Below, piece by piece: positions 42,505 through 51,373 of a stretch of DNA of 64,000 bases. Position 1 is the first letter of the stretch. Every line of letters begins with the position of its first letter. Made by a program: the position numbers and the translations under genes. The notes under the pieces are model-generated. The model worked only from the letters and a program-made list of their open reading frames with translations, was not told the origin of the DNA and did not search any database. This DNA is from Paraburkholderia dilworthii (GTDB lineage Bacteria; Pseudomonadota; Gammaproteobacteria; Burkholderiales; Burkholderiaceae). Location: the NCBI RefSeq assembly GCF_000472525.1, contig NZ_AWZT01000026.1, forward strand, positions 32,310 through 96,309. Reading direction: 5' to 3'.

Positions 42505-44124
42505 ATGTCCTCGCCACGCAGCGCGCAAGTTTCGCACGCTGAATTGCCGTCAATCGAACTGCCGATGCCGCCACTGTTTCGCCGCTTACTGCTGCTCTAC
42601 CACGCACTGCGTTACGGCGCGCGCCTGATCTGGCTCGCCGCGCCGTCCGATCACAAGCTTCACTGGATGATCGAGCTCATCGGCCGCGTGCATGCGTCCC
42701 CGTACAGCGCGCGCCGCGTCCACGGTCTGCTGCCGGCGCTCGGCCCGCTTGCCGGCCGGTTCGCGAAGACACTGGTCGAGCGTCCCGAACTTGCGAGCTC
42801 GACGTTGCACGACGCGATCGACGCGGTCGATCATCTGGAACAACCATTGCCGCCGCGCGAGTCCGAGGAAGCGTTGACGCGCGCGTTCGGCCAGCCGCTC
42901 GCCACGCTCTTCAGCGCTGTCGATCTGATCCCCGTGCGCAGCGGTTTCGCCGAACAGACGCATTTCGCGCGGCTGCTGATGCCGGTCAACGGTCATCGCG
43001 AAGTGGCGATCAAACTGCTGCGGGCCGGGCAGTTGCAACAGATCGGCGACGAGCTTGCGCTTTTGCGCTGGGTCGCGCGGTGGCTGGAAAAACTGTCGGG
43101 CACGGCGCGCCGGCTGCGGCTGCGGGCGCTGGCCCAGACTTTCGCCGATGACATCCAGCGCCGTTTCGATCTGCGCGCCGAAGCGGCCAACCTGAGCCAG
43201 ACCGGCCATCATTTCGACGGCGACACGCGCATCGTCGTGCCGGACGTGATCTGGGATCTGTGCGCGAGCCATACGCTGACGATGCAGCGCATCGACACGC
43301 TGCCGGCGAGCGACCTGAGCGGCCTGCATGCGCATCACGTGAAGTTGGCGCCGCTCGCCGCGCACATCGTCGAAGTGGTGAGCGAGCAGGCATTCGAGCA
43401 CGGCTTCTTTCACGCGACGCTCGACGCGCGCCGCATCCGCGTGAGTATCGAGCCTGATTCGTTGGGACGCCTGGTGCTGGCCGAGTTTTCCATCATGTCG
43501 AGCCTCTCCACCGACGAGCGCGAGTTCTTCGTGCATGGCGCGATGGCGCTGTTCGAGCAGGACTACGGCCGGCTCGCCGAACTCCATCGCGATGCGGGGC
43601 ACGTACCGCAACACACGCGCCCGGAGTTGCTCGAAGCCGAGTTGCGCACGCGTGCCGAAGCGCATTTTGCGGCGGCTCCGCAAGACCGGTCGGCGGGGTC
43701 GCTCTTTCACCATCTGCTGAGCGCGGTGCTTCCGTTCGACGGCGTGGTGTCCGGCCGGCTCGCTACCGCGCAACGCTCGTTCCACCAGGCGGAGATGCTG
43801 GCGCGCGCGCTGCATCCGGGCGTCGATACATGGAACGTCGCACGGCGCGTCCTCGCGGATATTGCGCGGCGCGATGTGGATCATCGGGGCTGGTTCAAGC
43901 GCATTTCGCGCGAGCTGCCGCATCTCGCACATATGTTGCCGCGCGTGCCGCAACTGGCCGTGCGCTATTTGCAACACGAACACGATCGCGCACGCACGCC
44001 GCGGCACAATGCTCAACTGCTGGCCGAGATCGGCCGCGAATACCGGCGCACGCGTGCGCTGTTGTGGGCGTGCGCGTTGTGCGGCGGCATCCTCGGGGCG
44101 GGCACGATGTTGCTGATGCGGTGA
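42505..44124 (+). CDS. UbiB/AarF-like protein with lost kinase residues
   Basis: This 539-residue protein aligns by eye with UbiB along its length: ALGPLAGRFAKTL in place of LGPIFVKFGQ, REVAIKLLRAGQL with the ATP-site Lys, FDLRAEAANLSQTG, LTMQRIDTLPASDLSGL, and a C-terminal membrane helix. Key sites are altered. KxGQ is RFAK, the AQVH loop is EQTH, HxDxHPGN is HATLDARR, and the DFG is E327-F-S329. So it keeps the scaffold and the lysine but lacks the metal-binding Asp and Asn. It may be a non-catalytic partner in quinone or lipid handling. It stands alone, divergent from the BKACE operon. Confidence 0.75.
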   Translation: MSSPRSAQVSHAELPSIELPMPPLFRRLLLLYHALRYGARLIWLAAPSDHKLHWMIELIGRVHASPYSARRVHGLLPALGPLAGRFAKTLVERPELASSTLHDAIDAVDHLEQPLPPRESEEALTRAFGQPLATLFSAVDLIPVRSGFAEQTHFARLLMPVNGHREVAIKLLRAGQLQQIGDELALLRWVARWLEKLSGTARRLRLRALAQTFADDIQRRFDLRAEAANLSQTGHHFDGDTRIVVPDVIWDLCASHTLTMQRIDTLPASDLSGLHAHHVKLAPLAAHIVEVVSEQAFEHGFFHATLDARRIRVSIEPDSLGRLVLAEFSIMSSLSTDEREFFVHGAMALFEQDYGRLAELHRDAGHVPQHTRPELLEAELRTRAEAHFAAAPQDRSAGSLFHHLLSAVLPFDGVVSGRLATAQRSFHQAEMLARALHPGVDTWNVARRVLADIARRDVDHRGWFKRISRELPHLAHMLPRVPQLAVRYLQHEHDRARTPRHNAQLLAEIGREYRRTRALLWACALCGGILGAGTMLLMR

Positions 44125-44749
44125 TGCTTGGGGTCTGATGTTTGGGGTTTGATGCCTTGACGCCTCGATACGCTCCGGTCGTCGGCGATGTAGCTGCGCC
44201 ACCAGGCTCACCGCTGCATTCCACCGCGCAACGCCACGCGCATTGCGCATCTCGACCTACGCGGCGGATTTTCCTGTCACCGCTTCCTGCCATCGCTTCC
44301 GCCGCCGCTCGCGAAAGCGGAGAATCGATTCGCCGTGTCTGCGCCGGCCGGCTTCCTGGCGCACGTCCTCCCGTCCGGCGCCGGTGCCCTTGCCGGACGA
44401 GCCTTGCGTCCCGAATCCACCACGACGATGTAACGCCCCGCCCACGGCACGATCTGCCAGTCGCTGTTCAACACCCAGCACTGCCGGTTTTGCGCCGCCC
44501 GGCGACTCGCGTAAAAGTTGGGTGGTGAAATGCAGGCGAGCGAGGCGCGCTTGACATGGTTCATCGCGCGTTCGCACTGATGTGATTATTATTGGCTGCT
44601 CGCAGGTTGATGCAGTGCTCGGAGCCAGCAATGTTGCTCAGCGCATCGCGATCTGGGGACGAAGCTTCGGCGGGTCCGCTACGTGCTCGCCACTGTCGCG
44701 CTGAAGTTGTTTCTTTGACATTGCGCCCACGCGCGAGGAGCAGAAGATC
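44125..44749. other. 625-base gap before nadE
   Basis: Besides the doubtful frame above, this holds a short 14-base direct repeat (GATGCTTGGGGTCT and GATGTTTGGGGTTT) just after the UbiB-like gene and the leader of nadE with a GCGAGGAGC ribosome binding region. No RNA gene or terminator was recognised. Confidence 0.4.
44277..44564 (-). CDS. Possible small hypothetical protein
   Basis: A 95-codon frame (MNHVKRASLACISPPNFYASRR...) lies in an otherwise gene-free stretch. The middle segment QCWVLNSDWQIVPWAGRYIVVVDSG looks protein-like, while the C-terminal half is basic and low in information. No good ribosome binding site is seen and another frame overlaps it on the same strand. It could be a real conserved small protein or chance. 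Confidence 0.3.
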   Translation of the reverse strand: MNHVKRASLACISPPNFYASRRAAQNRQCWVLNSDWQIVPWAGRYIVVVDSGRKARPARAPAPDGRTCARKPAGADTANRFSAFASGGGSDGRKR

Positions 44750-45610
44750 ATGAAGCAAACCGATCCAGCCGCTATTCAAGCAGACATCGCCGCGCAAATG
44801 CACGTGAGCGCCAGATTCGACGCCAACGAGGAGATCGAGCGCCGCGTCTCTTTTCTCGCGAACTATCTGCGCAGCAACCGGCTGAAGACGTACGTTCTCG
44901 GCATCAGCGGCGGCGTCGATTCGACTACGGCCGGGCGCCTCGCACAACTGGCCGTCGAGCGCCTGCGCGCCGACAACTACGACGCTCGTTTCATCGCGAT
45001 ACGCTTGCCGCACGGCGAGCAGAAAGACGAAGCCGACGCGCAGCAGGCGCTCGCGTTTATTCGCGCGGACGAGAGCCTGACCGTCGACATCAAGCCCGCC
45101 GCCGACGCGATGCTCGCGTCGCTGCATCGAAGCGGTTTGCCTTTCACGGACGAAGCGCAGGAAGATTTCGTCCACGGCAACATCAAGGCGCGGCAAAGGA
45201 TGATCGCGCAGTACGCGGTAGCCAGCACGCACTCGGGCGTCGTGATCGGCACGGACCACGCGGCCGAATCGCTGATGGGCTTCTTCACCAAGTTCGGCGA
45301 CGGCGGCGCCGACGTGCTGCCGCTCGCGGGACTCAACAAACGACGGGTGCGTGCGGTCGCGAAGGCGCTGGGCGCCTCGGACGCGCTCGCGTACAAGGTG
45401 CCGACCGCGGACCTCGAAGCGTTGCGCCCGCAACGCCCGGACGAAGACGCGTACGGCGTTCCCTACGAGACGATCGACGACTTCCTGGAAGGCAAACCGG
45501 TGAGCGATGAGGCGCGCACGATCATCTTGCGCTTCTACGATGTGACGCGGCACAAACGGGCGTTGCCGTACACGCCGTTCGACTGGCCGGAGGCTGAAAG
45601 CGGAGAGTGA
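44750..45610 (+). CDS. nadE: Ammonia-dependent NAD+ synthetase
   Basis: This 286-residue protein is the last enzyme of NAD synthesis: it adenylates deamido-NAD and amidates it with ammonia. The N-type ATP pyrophosphatase P-loop LGISGGVDSTTAGRLAQLA is seen near residue 50, then IRLPHGEQKDEADAQQAL, IKARQRMIAQYAVA, the GTDHAAESLMGFFTKFGDGGAD stretch (in pieces) and LNKRRVRAVAKALGA. There is no glutaminase domain, so free ammonia is the nitrogen source. Length is as in E. coli NadE. The ATG follows GAGGAGCAGAAGATC. Confidence 0.96.
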   Translation: MKQTDPAAIQADIAAQMHVSARFDANEEIERRVSFLANYLRSNRLKTYVLGISGGVDSTTAGRLAQLAVERLRADNYDARFIAIRLPHGEQKDEADAQQALAFIRADESLTVDIKPAADAMLASLHRSGLPFTDEAQEDFVHGNIKARQRMIAQYAVASTHSGVVIGTDHAAESLMGFFTKFGDGGADVLPLAGLNKRRVRAVAKALGASDALAYKVPTADLEALRPQRPDEDAYGVPYETIDDFLEGKPVSDEARTIILRFYDVTRHKRALPYTPFDWPEAESGE

Positions 45611-45690
45611 GAAGGCAGCGGGCGCGCAGCAAAGACAGCAAGACAGCGAACAAGCGCGCCGCCGATATGCGCCTCCGGGCGCAATTTTCT

Positions 45691-45721
45691 CGCGCGCATC
45701 ACTTCAGCGGTGATGCGCGCG
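45691..45721. terminator. Hairpin between convergent nadE and RRM genes
   Basis: CGCGCGCATCAC (45691-45702) and GTGATGCGCGCG (45710-45721) form a perfect 12-base stem with a 7-base loop. It lies 80 bases after the nadE stop and 14 bases after the RRM stop on the other strand. An AATTTTCT tract flanks it on the left and GGAAAA on the right. Position suits a bidirectional terminator; the T-tracts are imperfect. Confidence 0.55.
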
Positions 45722-45735
45722 GAAAACCGCACCAG

Positions 45736-46005
45736 TTATTGCGACGGCGGCGGCCGTTCGTCGGTGAAGAGATCGGCGCTGGCCTCCAGCGCCACGCCGC
45801 CCAACTGTTTGCCATGAATCTGCCGCGCGATGACCTCGCCGACATACGGCACCTGCGCGTCGAGTTCGACGGTGGCATACGCGCCGGGCGTGCCCGCGTC
45901 GACGACCTCGACGCTGCGGGCGTAGTGCCCCAATTCACGCTCGAGGAATTCGCGCACTTCCTGCTCGCTGCACGACGGCGCGATGTTGCGCACGATCAGG
46001 TTCAT
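45736..46005 (-). CDS. Small RRM-type RNA-binding protein
   Basis: This 89-residue protein is one RNA-recognition fold: RNP2-like MNLIVRNIAPSCSEQEVREFLERELG, then VEVVDAGTPGAYATVELDAQVPYVGEVIARQIHGKQLGGVAL (in pieces), which corresponds to the strand 3, helix 2 and strand 4 parts. The aromatic residues of RNP1 are weak, so RNA binding is likely but not certain. It starts five bases after the stop of a 48-residue protein and was probably co-transcribed with it. Confidence 0.72.
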   Translation of the reverse strand: MNLIVRNIAPSCSEQEVREFLERELGHYARSVEVVDAGTPGAYATVELDAQVPYVGEVIARQIHGKQLGGVALEASADLFTDERPPPSQ

Positions 46006-46010
46006 GCTGC

Positions 46011-46157
46011 CTACCCTCGGCGGGTACTGCGATCGGCGGTATTGACATGCACGCGGCGCAAGGCGGCGCGCTGTCTTGCCTGCGCGGCTGCGAGTTCACG
46101 GATGAGTGCGGCGCCCGCCGCGCCAAGCGCGGCCAATGACAGGTAGAAAGCAATCAT
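46011..46157 (-). CDS. 48-residue small membrane-type protein
   Basis: A 49-codon frame starts at ATG 46157, with CGGAG seven bases upstream. The first 19 residues, MIAFYLSLAALGAAGAALI, form one hydrophobic helix; the rest is Arg- and Ala-rich with an amphipathic helix RELAAAQARQRAALRRV. The stop lies five bases before the RRM start. Good ribosome binding site, codon use like the neighbours and coupling to the RRM gene support a real gene. No function is known to me. Confidence 0.55.
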   Translation of the reverse strand: MIAFYLSLAALGAAGAALIRELAAAQARQRAALRRVHVNTADRSTRRG

Positions 46158-46443
46158 TCGAATCTCCGGTAATCTGGCTGAGTCCAGTTCAGCATAGCCA
46201 CTTGCGGGCGTAAATGCGATGCGTCACAGCGTCGTGACGGGAAACCGCGTTGAAAGCGCGTCAATGCACTCTACCTGAACCGCGGCACATCCGTTGAGTC
46301 GCCAGGCCGATTGCTGGACCGCCTCGCCACGCGCCGAACACATCGCACGCAGACGCTGGCCGCAGGAAGCGGACCGGCGCATCCATCACCGGGGTTCATT
46401 ACGCCGGTTTGCAGCAGCAGAACACAGACCGATTGCGTGAGGG

Positions 46444-46803
46444 TCAGTCCGCCTGTTGGACATTGGCCGCGCTCACCCACCACGCGTTCTTGCCTTGCGG
46501 CAGTTCCACAAGCACCGCGGATGGATCGTCGACGCCGTCGTCCGCGACCTCGCACACCGCCAGTCCGTCGGGTAGATGCTTCACTTCGCCAGCAGACTGG
46601 AATAGCGCGATGCGTTGCGCATTCAACGGACGCAGTTGGCGATACACATCGAAGCTGATGGCTGCGGGCACATCGCCGCGAATTTGCAGCGCATCGGCTT
46701 TGCCGCAACGAACCGGCTCGGCAGCGAATACGGACGCGCTACCGGCGGCGCACGCGAGGGTCAGCGCGGCAAGCGTCACTGCGGCAAGACGTGGATGGAT
46801 CAT
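46444..46803 (-). CDS. Exported hypothetical protein
   Basis: This 119-residue protein has a signal peptide MIHPRLAAVTLAALTLACAAG... with probable cleavage after VFA, before AEPVRCGKADAL. The mature part has two Cys (VRCGKA and AVCEVAD) that could form a disulfide, and no known domain was recognised. ATG at 46803 is chosen because GGAGAATTAGC precedes it; the longer frame to 46974 adds an unlikely leader. It is followed downstream by no gene on the same strand for 290 bases. Function unknown. Confidence 0.68.
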   Translation of the reverse strand: MIHPRLAAVTLAALTLACAAGSASVFAAEPVRCGKADALQIRGDVPAAISFDVYRQLRPLNAQRIALFQSAGEVKHLPDGLAVCEVADDGVDDPSAVLVELPQGKNAWWVSAANVQQAD

Positions 46804-46980
46804 GCTAATTCTCCAGGAATGAGTTGAGGCGGCGAGTTGAACGCCAGGCGACCCGCGCTGAACGACGCACAGAGACAAGGCGCACCAACCGCGCGCGCTA
46901 AAGAAGACGCTCTTTGCGCGAACGCAGCGGAATCGGTGTGAACGAAGCTCGGCGGTGCCAGCTTCTGACGACACGCGGCC

Positions 46981-47619
46981 CTAAGGCTGCGAACCGCGTC
47001 CGTCTGCCCGGCCGCTTTCGGCGCTGGTCGCAACGTCCAACCGGCTCACGTCGCACGATGTCTGGCTGAAGCCCGAATAGACGACCGACCAGTCGCCGAC
47101 GATCGCCGCTTGCGCTTCTGCAAGACTTAGCTTGCCTTCGCAGACGCAGCGCTTGAGCATGACCGCCGCGCGCGCCTTGCGGCGCTCGCCCTGGCGGCCG
47201 GCCCAAGGCAGAAGGCCGAGGTTGGACGGCGCATCGGGCGAGCCGCCGAGCACCACGGGCACGCGCCTGTCCAGCGCGAAATCCGCGCCGTCGTCGGCAT
47301 CGATGCCGCGCTCGGCGAGCATCCGGTCCTTGTGCGCCATGAGTTCATCGAACGGCGGCGCGACCGCGCTCGCATAGCCGGCGCGACATATCGTCTCGCC
47401 GATCGATTGCTGGGTCACACGTTCGTCGAGCATGCCCGCCTGCTGCGCACGCACCTCGCCGACGCGCAACGCGAACAGCGCGGCGAGGCTCAGCACCAGT
47501 GCGAAACGCACATGACGTGTAGGCCACGGCGCGAACGCGAGCGGATGCCCTCGAAAGATACTGCCTGTGTGGTCGCTGGAATAGCCGCTGCGACGCCTGT
47601 CTGCAATGCCTGCCTTCAT
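46981..47619 (-). CDS. Exported protein with a degenerate HNH-like segment
   Basis: This protein of about 212 residues has a hydrophobic stretch HVRFALVLSLAALFALRVGEVRA followed by QQAGMLDERV, so it is probably exported. The segment ALDRRVPVVLGGSPDAPSNLGLLPW resembles the core of HNH nucleases (D-H-x-I-P-L-x-x-G-G-S-x-x-x-x-N-L) but with Arg-Arg in place of the catalytic Asp-His pair. Later Cys residues (RCVCEG, SCDVS) may form disulfides. The start is uncertain: ATG 47619 gives a long leader, and a GTG directly before RFALVLSL would give a normal signal peptide. Not an active HNH by sequence; function unknown. Confidence 0.6.
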   Translation of the reverse strand: MKAGIADRRRSGYSSDHTGSIFRGHPLAFAPWPTRHVRFALVLSLAALFALRVGEVRAQQAGMLDERVTQQSIGETICRAGYASAVAPPFDELMAHKDRMLAERGIDADDGADFALDRRVPVVLGGSPDAPSNLGLLPWAGRQGERRKARAAVMLKRCVCEGKLSLAEAQAAIVGDWSVVYSGFSQTSCDVSRLDVATSAESGRADGRGSQP

Positions 47620-47780
47620 TCGTCGGCGCGCCCGCGGAGGCACGCAATAGTTCAATTCGCGAGGTAATTAAAACACATTCGATATGCATGCGTAAAAAAG
47701 ACCCCTTCAATCGATGCACGAACCGGCGCCGCCACGAACTTTCCACGGCGACGCAAAGCCGCCGTGACTCAACCTGAAGC

Positions 47781-49436
47781 CTACTGCGCCACTCTCGCCT
47801 GCAACGCCCGGATACGCCCGAGCGCCTCTGTGTTAGCTACCGTCGAATCGTACATTTTCGCGAGGTCCGCTTTCAGTGCGGTGCGTGAGCCGCCGTCGAG
47901 ATAAATCATGTGGCCCGATGGATAAAAGCGCGCCGACAGGTTCTGCCGGACCTGCTGACTGAGCAGCGGCATTTGCTGAAGGTCCAGCACCGTCTGATAG
48001 AACGGCGTGACGAAATCGTAAAAGCCGTTTGCCGACAGTACCTTGAGGTCCGGGTTCAGCGCCATCACGGCGGCCAGATCGCCGGCCGTGTAAAGGATCA
48101 CGTTGCCCTTGTCGTCCACGCCCTTCTGCGCACCGGTCGGGTCGATGTGGCCGAAATCCCAGAAATGGAAGGCCTGATCGTTGAGGTCCGTGAACGACGA
48201 GTTCGATGTGTATTTCAGTTGCTCGTTCAGGTAGACGTTCCACATCGTCGTGTAGACGCCCGAAACTGCCGTCATGGTCGGGTCGTTGCCACCCGAATTC
48301 GGGTCGACTTTGCCCGCTATGCCGGTGCCGATCGCGGTGACCCGGCCGTCGTATGCGCCGAGCACGAGACCCTGCGGTTTGAGCAGCGTGGTCAGAAACA
48401 GCGAATTGCCGCGGCTGTCGTACGACGCGACATCGAGACTCCATGCAAGCAAGGTCGTCTTGTCGATGCCCGTATATTCGGCGAGTTTCTCGACCGTCGC
48501 CGAATCGGTGGTTGGGAACTTGCGGAGCGCCGCCAGGTAGTCGGTGCGGGCGAACTGCGCGACTTCTTCCGCGAACGCGCCAAGATCGGTTGGCCGCGGC
48601 GCAATGCCGAGCTTCTTGTGATACCACGCGTCCGCGGCGGCCGTGGGCAGCACGCCGACCGGGTTGCCAGCCTGCCTGTAGTCGAGAATCGACGATTGCA
48701 GCGTGATGCCGTTCAGATCGACGCCGCCTTCGTGCAGCCTGTAAGCGAGCACGCAACTGCGCGCCGTGCCGTACGACTCGCCGAACAGGTACTTCGGCGA
48801 ATTCCAGCGGTTGTTCTTCGTCAGAAAGCGCTTGATGAACTGCGCGATCGAATCGGCGTCCTGGTCGACGCCCCAGAAATCGCGGTTCTTCTTCGGCGCG
48901 ATAGCCGCCGAATAGCCGGTGCCGACCGGATTGATAAAAATCAGGTCGCTTCTGTCGAGCAGGCTGTCGGGGTTGTCTTCTATCGTGTAGGGCGCGGGTG
49001 GCGTGAAGTTCGGCATCGACGTCTTGATGCGGCGCGGTCCGAACGAGCCGAGCAGCACGAACACCGCGGACGAGCCCGGCCCGCCGTTATAGAAGAAGGT
49101 GAGCGGTCGGGTTTCCTCTTTCTGGTTGTCCTGCGTGAACGCGACGTAGAACATCCGCGCGGCGGGCTCCGAACTGCTCGGGTCCACGATTACCAGATGG
49201 CCCACCGTTGCCGTGTAATTGATCTTCTTGCCGTCGATCGTGACCGAGTGATGCGTGATCGCCGCATTCTCGTCAGTGGCCGTGACCGAGTCGTCGGGCC
49301 CGTTACCGTATGCGACCGGATCGAAGAATGGCTGATCGCCCGCCTTGCGGTTCCCACCGGCCGCGGCCGGCTTGGGCGATGCCTCGGAGTTCTGCGGCGA
49401 CTGCGGACTAACGGACGTTGGCTCTGTGCTTGTCAT
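47781..49436 (-). CDS. S10-family serine carboxypeptidase-like protein
   Basis: This 551-residue alpha/beta-hydrolase has the S10 marks FFYNGGPGSSAVFVLLGSFGP, the nucleophile Ser221 in GESYGTAR, the Asp in ANGFYDFVTP and the His in YPSGHMIYLDGG. Family members remove C-terminal residues and usually work at acid pH. The N-terminus is a polar Ser/Pro/Ala-rich tail without a signal peptide, so export is either by another route or absent. It lies 66 bases downstream of the sedolisin gene on the same strand, with GGGAG seven bases before the ATG. Confidence 0.9.
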   Translation of the reverse strand: MTSTEPTSVSPQSPQNSEASPKPAAAGGNRKAGDQPFFDPVAYGNGPDDSVTATDENAAITHHSVTIDGKKINYTATVGHLVIVDPSSSEPAARMFYVAFTQDNQKEETRPLTFFYNGGPGSSAVFVLLGSFGPRRIKTSMPNFTPPAPYTIEDNPDSLLDRSDLIFINPVGTGYSAAIAPKKNRDFWGVDQDADSIAQFIKRFLTKNNRWNSPKYLFGESYGTARSCVLAYRLHEGGVDLNGITLQSSILDYRQAGNPVGVLPTAAADAWYHKKLGIAPRPTDLGAFAEEVAQFARTDYLAALRKFPTTDSATVEKLAEYTGIDKTTLLAWSLDVASYDSRGNSLFLTTLLKPQGLVLGAYDGRVTAIGTGIAGKVDPNSGGNDPTMTAVSGVYTTMWNVYLNEQLKYTSNSSFTDLNDQAFHFWDFGHIDPTGAQKGVDDKGNVILYTAGDLAAVMALNPDLKVLSANGFYDFVTPFYQTVLDLQQMPLLSQQVRQNLSARFYPSGHMIYLDGGSRTALKADLAKMYDSTVANTEALGRIRALQARVAQ

Positions 49437-49502
49437 GATGACTCCCTGGGTACGTTCACGTCTTGTGCCGGTGCTGCGGATTCCCGGTGACTATCCTGCT
49501 GA

Positions 49503-51062
49503 CTATAGTGCGCCGGCCACTTTCTGACCATTAGGGCTGCCGAGTCCCGTGCAGGCGTCCCAGCCTGCCGACGCCGCGAAGCTGCCGTTGTTGCCCTGTG
49601 TGATGTCGTTGCATACGCCCGCCGCCTTATAGAGCTTTGGATTCACGAAGCCCGCCGGCTTGCCTTTCGCCGCGTTGATGCGGGCGATCAGCGCGGCCCA
49701 CAGCGGCGCGACTGCGCTCGTGCCGCCGACCACCGTTTGCGTCCCCGCTACGAACACGGTGTAGCCGGTGAGCGGCGAGGCGTCGCCCGCCACATCGGGC
49801 ACGCCGCGCTTTGCCAACGGCTTTTTGCCGCCTTTCGACAGCGCAACCGACAAGCCCTCCTGCCAGACGGGCAACGAAAAGGCGCCGCTCACTCCACCGC
49901 CGCCCGCGCCGCCTTGCGGACCGTCATTCCAGACCACCTCGTGTGCGATCGATGTTCCCGCCGCGCTCAGGCTCGTGCCGCCGCAGGCGAGCACATACGG
50001 ACTCGCCGCCGGGAAGTCGACCTGATCTCCCGCGCCCGCGGCGTCGCTCGATCCGCTATCGCCCGACGCCGCGCAGACCGTCACGCCGAGCGCGGCCGCG
50101 GTTTGCAGCACGCTGTTGAACGCGTTCAGCGACTGGCTCGTCCAGATCGACTCGGGGCCGCCCCAACTGATCGAAATCACCGATGGCTTGTTGACCGTAT
50201 CGTGCACCGCGCGGCTCACGGCGTCGATAAATCCCGCGTCGCTGTTCGGTGCGAAATACACCGCAATGGTTGCACCCGGCACAATTGCGCCGACGATCTC
50301 GATGTCGAGCGTCACTTCGCCGTCGGGACCGTTGGGGTCGCCGGTCGGCTCATTGCGAGCCTGATCGACGCTCACCGATTTCACGGTGGGCGATGGCACG
50401 CCGAGGCTCGCGAAGTACGATGTGAGATCCGCTGGATCGTATCCGCCGCCCAGCTCGATGATGCCCACACACTGGCCGGCGCCGTCGCCTTGAGGAAACT
50501 TGTACAGCGACGCCAGTTCGAGCGGCGTGAACGAAGCCTGATGCGTCTTCGCGGGCCGGAACGGCGGACGAATGCGAAAGTGCGGCCGGGCCTGCGGCCG
50601 GTTGTCGAGCCCGAGCACCGCTTCCACGACATCGTGCAGATCGTCGGGTACGTTGACTGCGCCGGTACGGCCGCGGAATTCCCCGGCTGTATGGTGCTGA
50701 TACTTGTCGAGCTTGACTTCGAACGCGCTCTGGAATTGCGCGACGGTTCCGGAGAGCAGCACCGAGCGCGCGGCCGGGTCCTCACGCACCACGGTCAGGC
50801 TGTGCGCGGCGGCAAATGCCTTGACTTTGGCGATGTCGTCCGGGGCTGCGCCATAGTCTTTTGCCAACGCCTCACGCGAGAGCGGTTTCACGTCCGGGTC
50901 GCCCGCTTCTATGCGGCTCATCAGCGCGTCGAACTGCGCCTGCTGCTGACGGCGCAGCATCACGAAAACCTCGATCTTTTCCGAAGGATCGCAAGCTCCG
51001 ATGAGCTTGGAACCTTGTTCTACCGTTCGCTCGCTTCCGGGCAGCGGGTGCTTGGTGGCCAT
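49503..51062 (-). CDS. S53 sedolisin/kumamolisin-like acid protease
   Basis: This 519-residue protein has an N-terminal pro-kumamolisin domain (about residues 30-165, with PLSREALAKDYGA and GTVAQFQSAFEVKLDKYQH) and a sedolisin domain. The catalytic Glu249 and Asp253 are in GEVTLDIEIVGA, the oxyanion Asp is in AASGDSGSSDAAG and the nucleophile Ser449 is in VGGTSAVAPLWAAL. The C-terminal Ca site region has NDITQGNNGSF and WDACTGLGSPNG. ATG at 51062 follows AGGAG. No signal peptide is visible, as in kumamolisin-type family members. It is probably co-transcribed with the S10 peptidase. Confidence 0.93.
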   Translation of the reverse strand: MATKHPLPGSERTVEQGSKLIGACDPSEKIEVFVMLRRQQQAQFDALMSRIEAGDPDVKPLSREALAKDYGAAPDDIAKVKAFAAAHSLTVVREDPAARSVLLSGTVAQFQSAFEVKLDKYQHHTAGEFRGRTGAVNVPDDLHDVVEAVLGLDNRPQARPHFRIRPPFRPAKTHQASFTPLELASLYKFPQGDGAGQCVGIIELGGGYDPADLTSYFASLGVPSPTVKSVSVDQARNEPTGDPNGPDGEVTLDIEIVGAIVPGATIAVYFAPNSDAGFIDAVSRAVHDTVNKPSVISISWGGPESIWTSQSLNAFNSVLQTAAALGVTVCAASGDSGSSDAAGAGDQVDFPAASPYVLACGGTSLSAAGTSIAHEVVWNDGPQGGAGGGGVSGAFSLPVWQEGLSVALSKGGKKPLAKRGVPDVAGDASPLTGYTVFVAGTQTVVGGTSAVAPLWAALIARINAAKGKPAGFVNPKLYKAAGVCNDITQGNNGSFAASAGWDACTGLGSPNGQKVAGAL

Positions 51063-51373
51063 GTGTCGACTCTCCTGTTGGCGTGACGGCGCCGGATGCA
51101 AGACGGACGTGCGCGGGGCGCCTCGTCCACTCACTGCCCGACGACAGGCGGCGGGTTGCTGCTTCGAGATGCTGCTTGCAGGACTTCGCAAACCTTCCGA
51201 CCAATGCATTCGAACACAGTTCCGGCGCGCGCGGCAGTCGGCCGGATGGCTAACGCGGCGACGCCTCTCATGCGCGGTTCGCGTCGCTCCGCTATGATGC
51301 TGCAGCGGCTATCCTGCCGTTACATTGCCTCGCGCGCCGTCCGCGCAGACGATCGAAGAATCAGAGGAACCCC
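51063..51373. other. Divergent gap between sedolisin and DUF1993 genes
   Basis: This holds the leader of the sedolisin transcript and, near the right end, an AGAGGAACCCC ribosome binding region for the DUF1993 gene. No gene, clear promoter match or repeat was recognised. Confidence 0.4.

Noticed and set aside
44257..44631. 124-codon minus-strand frame upstream of nadE
   Set aside because: Overlaps another frame with better composition; no ribosome binding site; probably non-coding.
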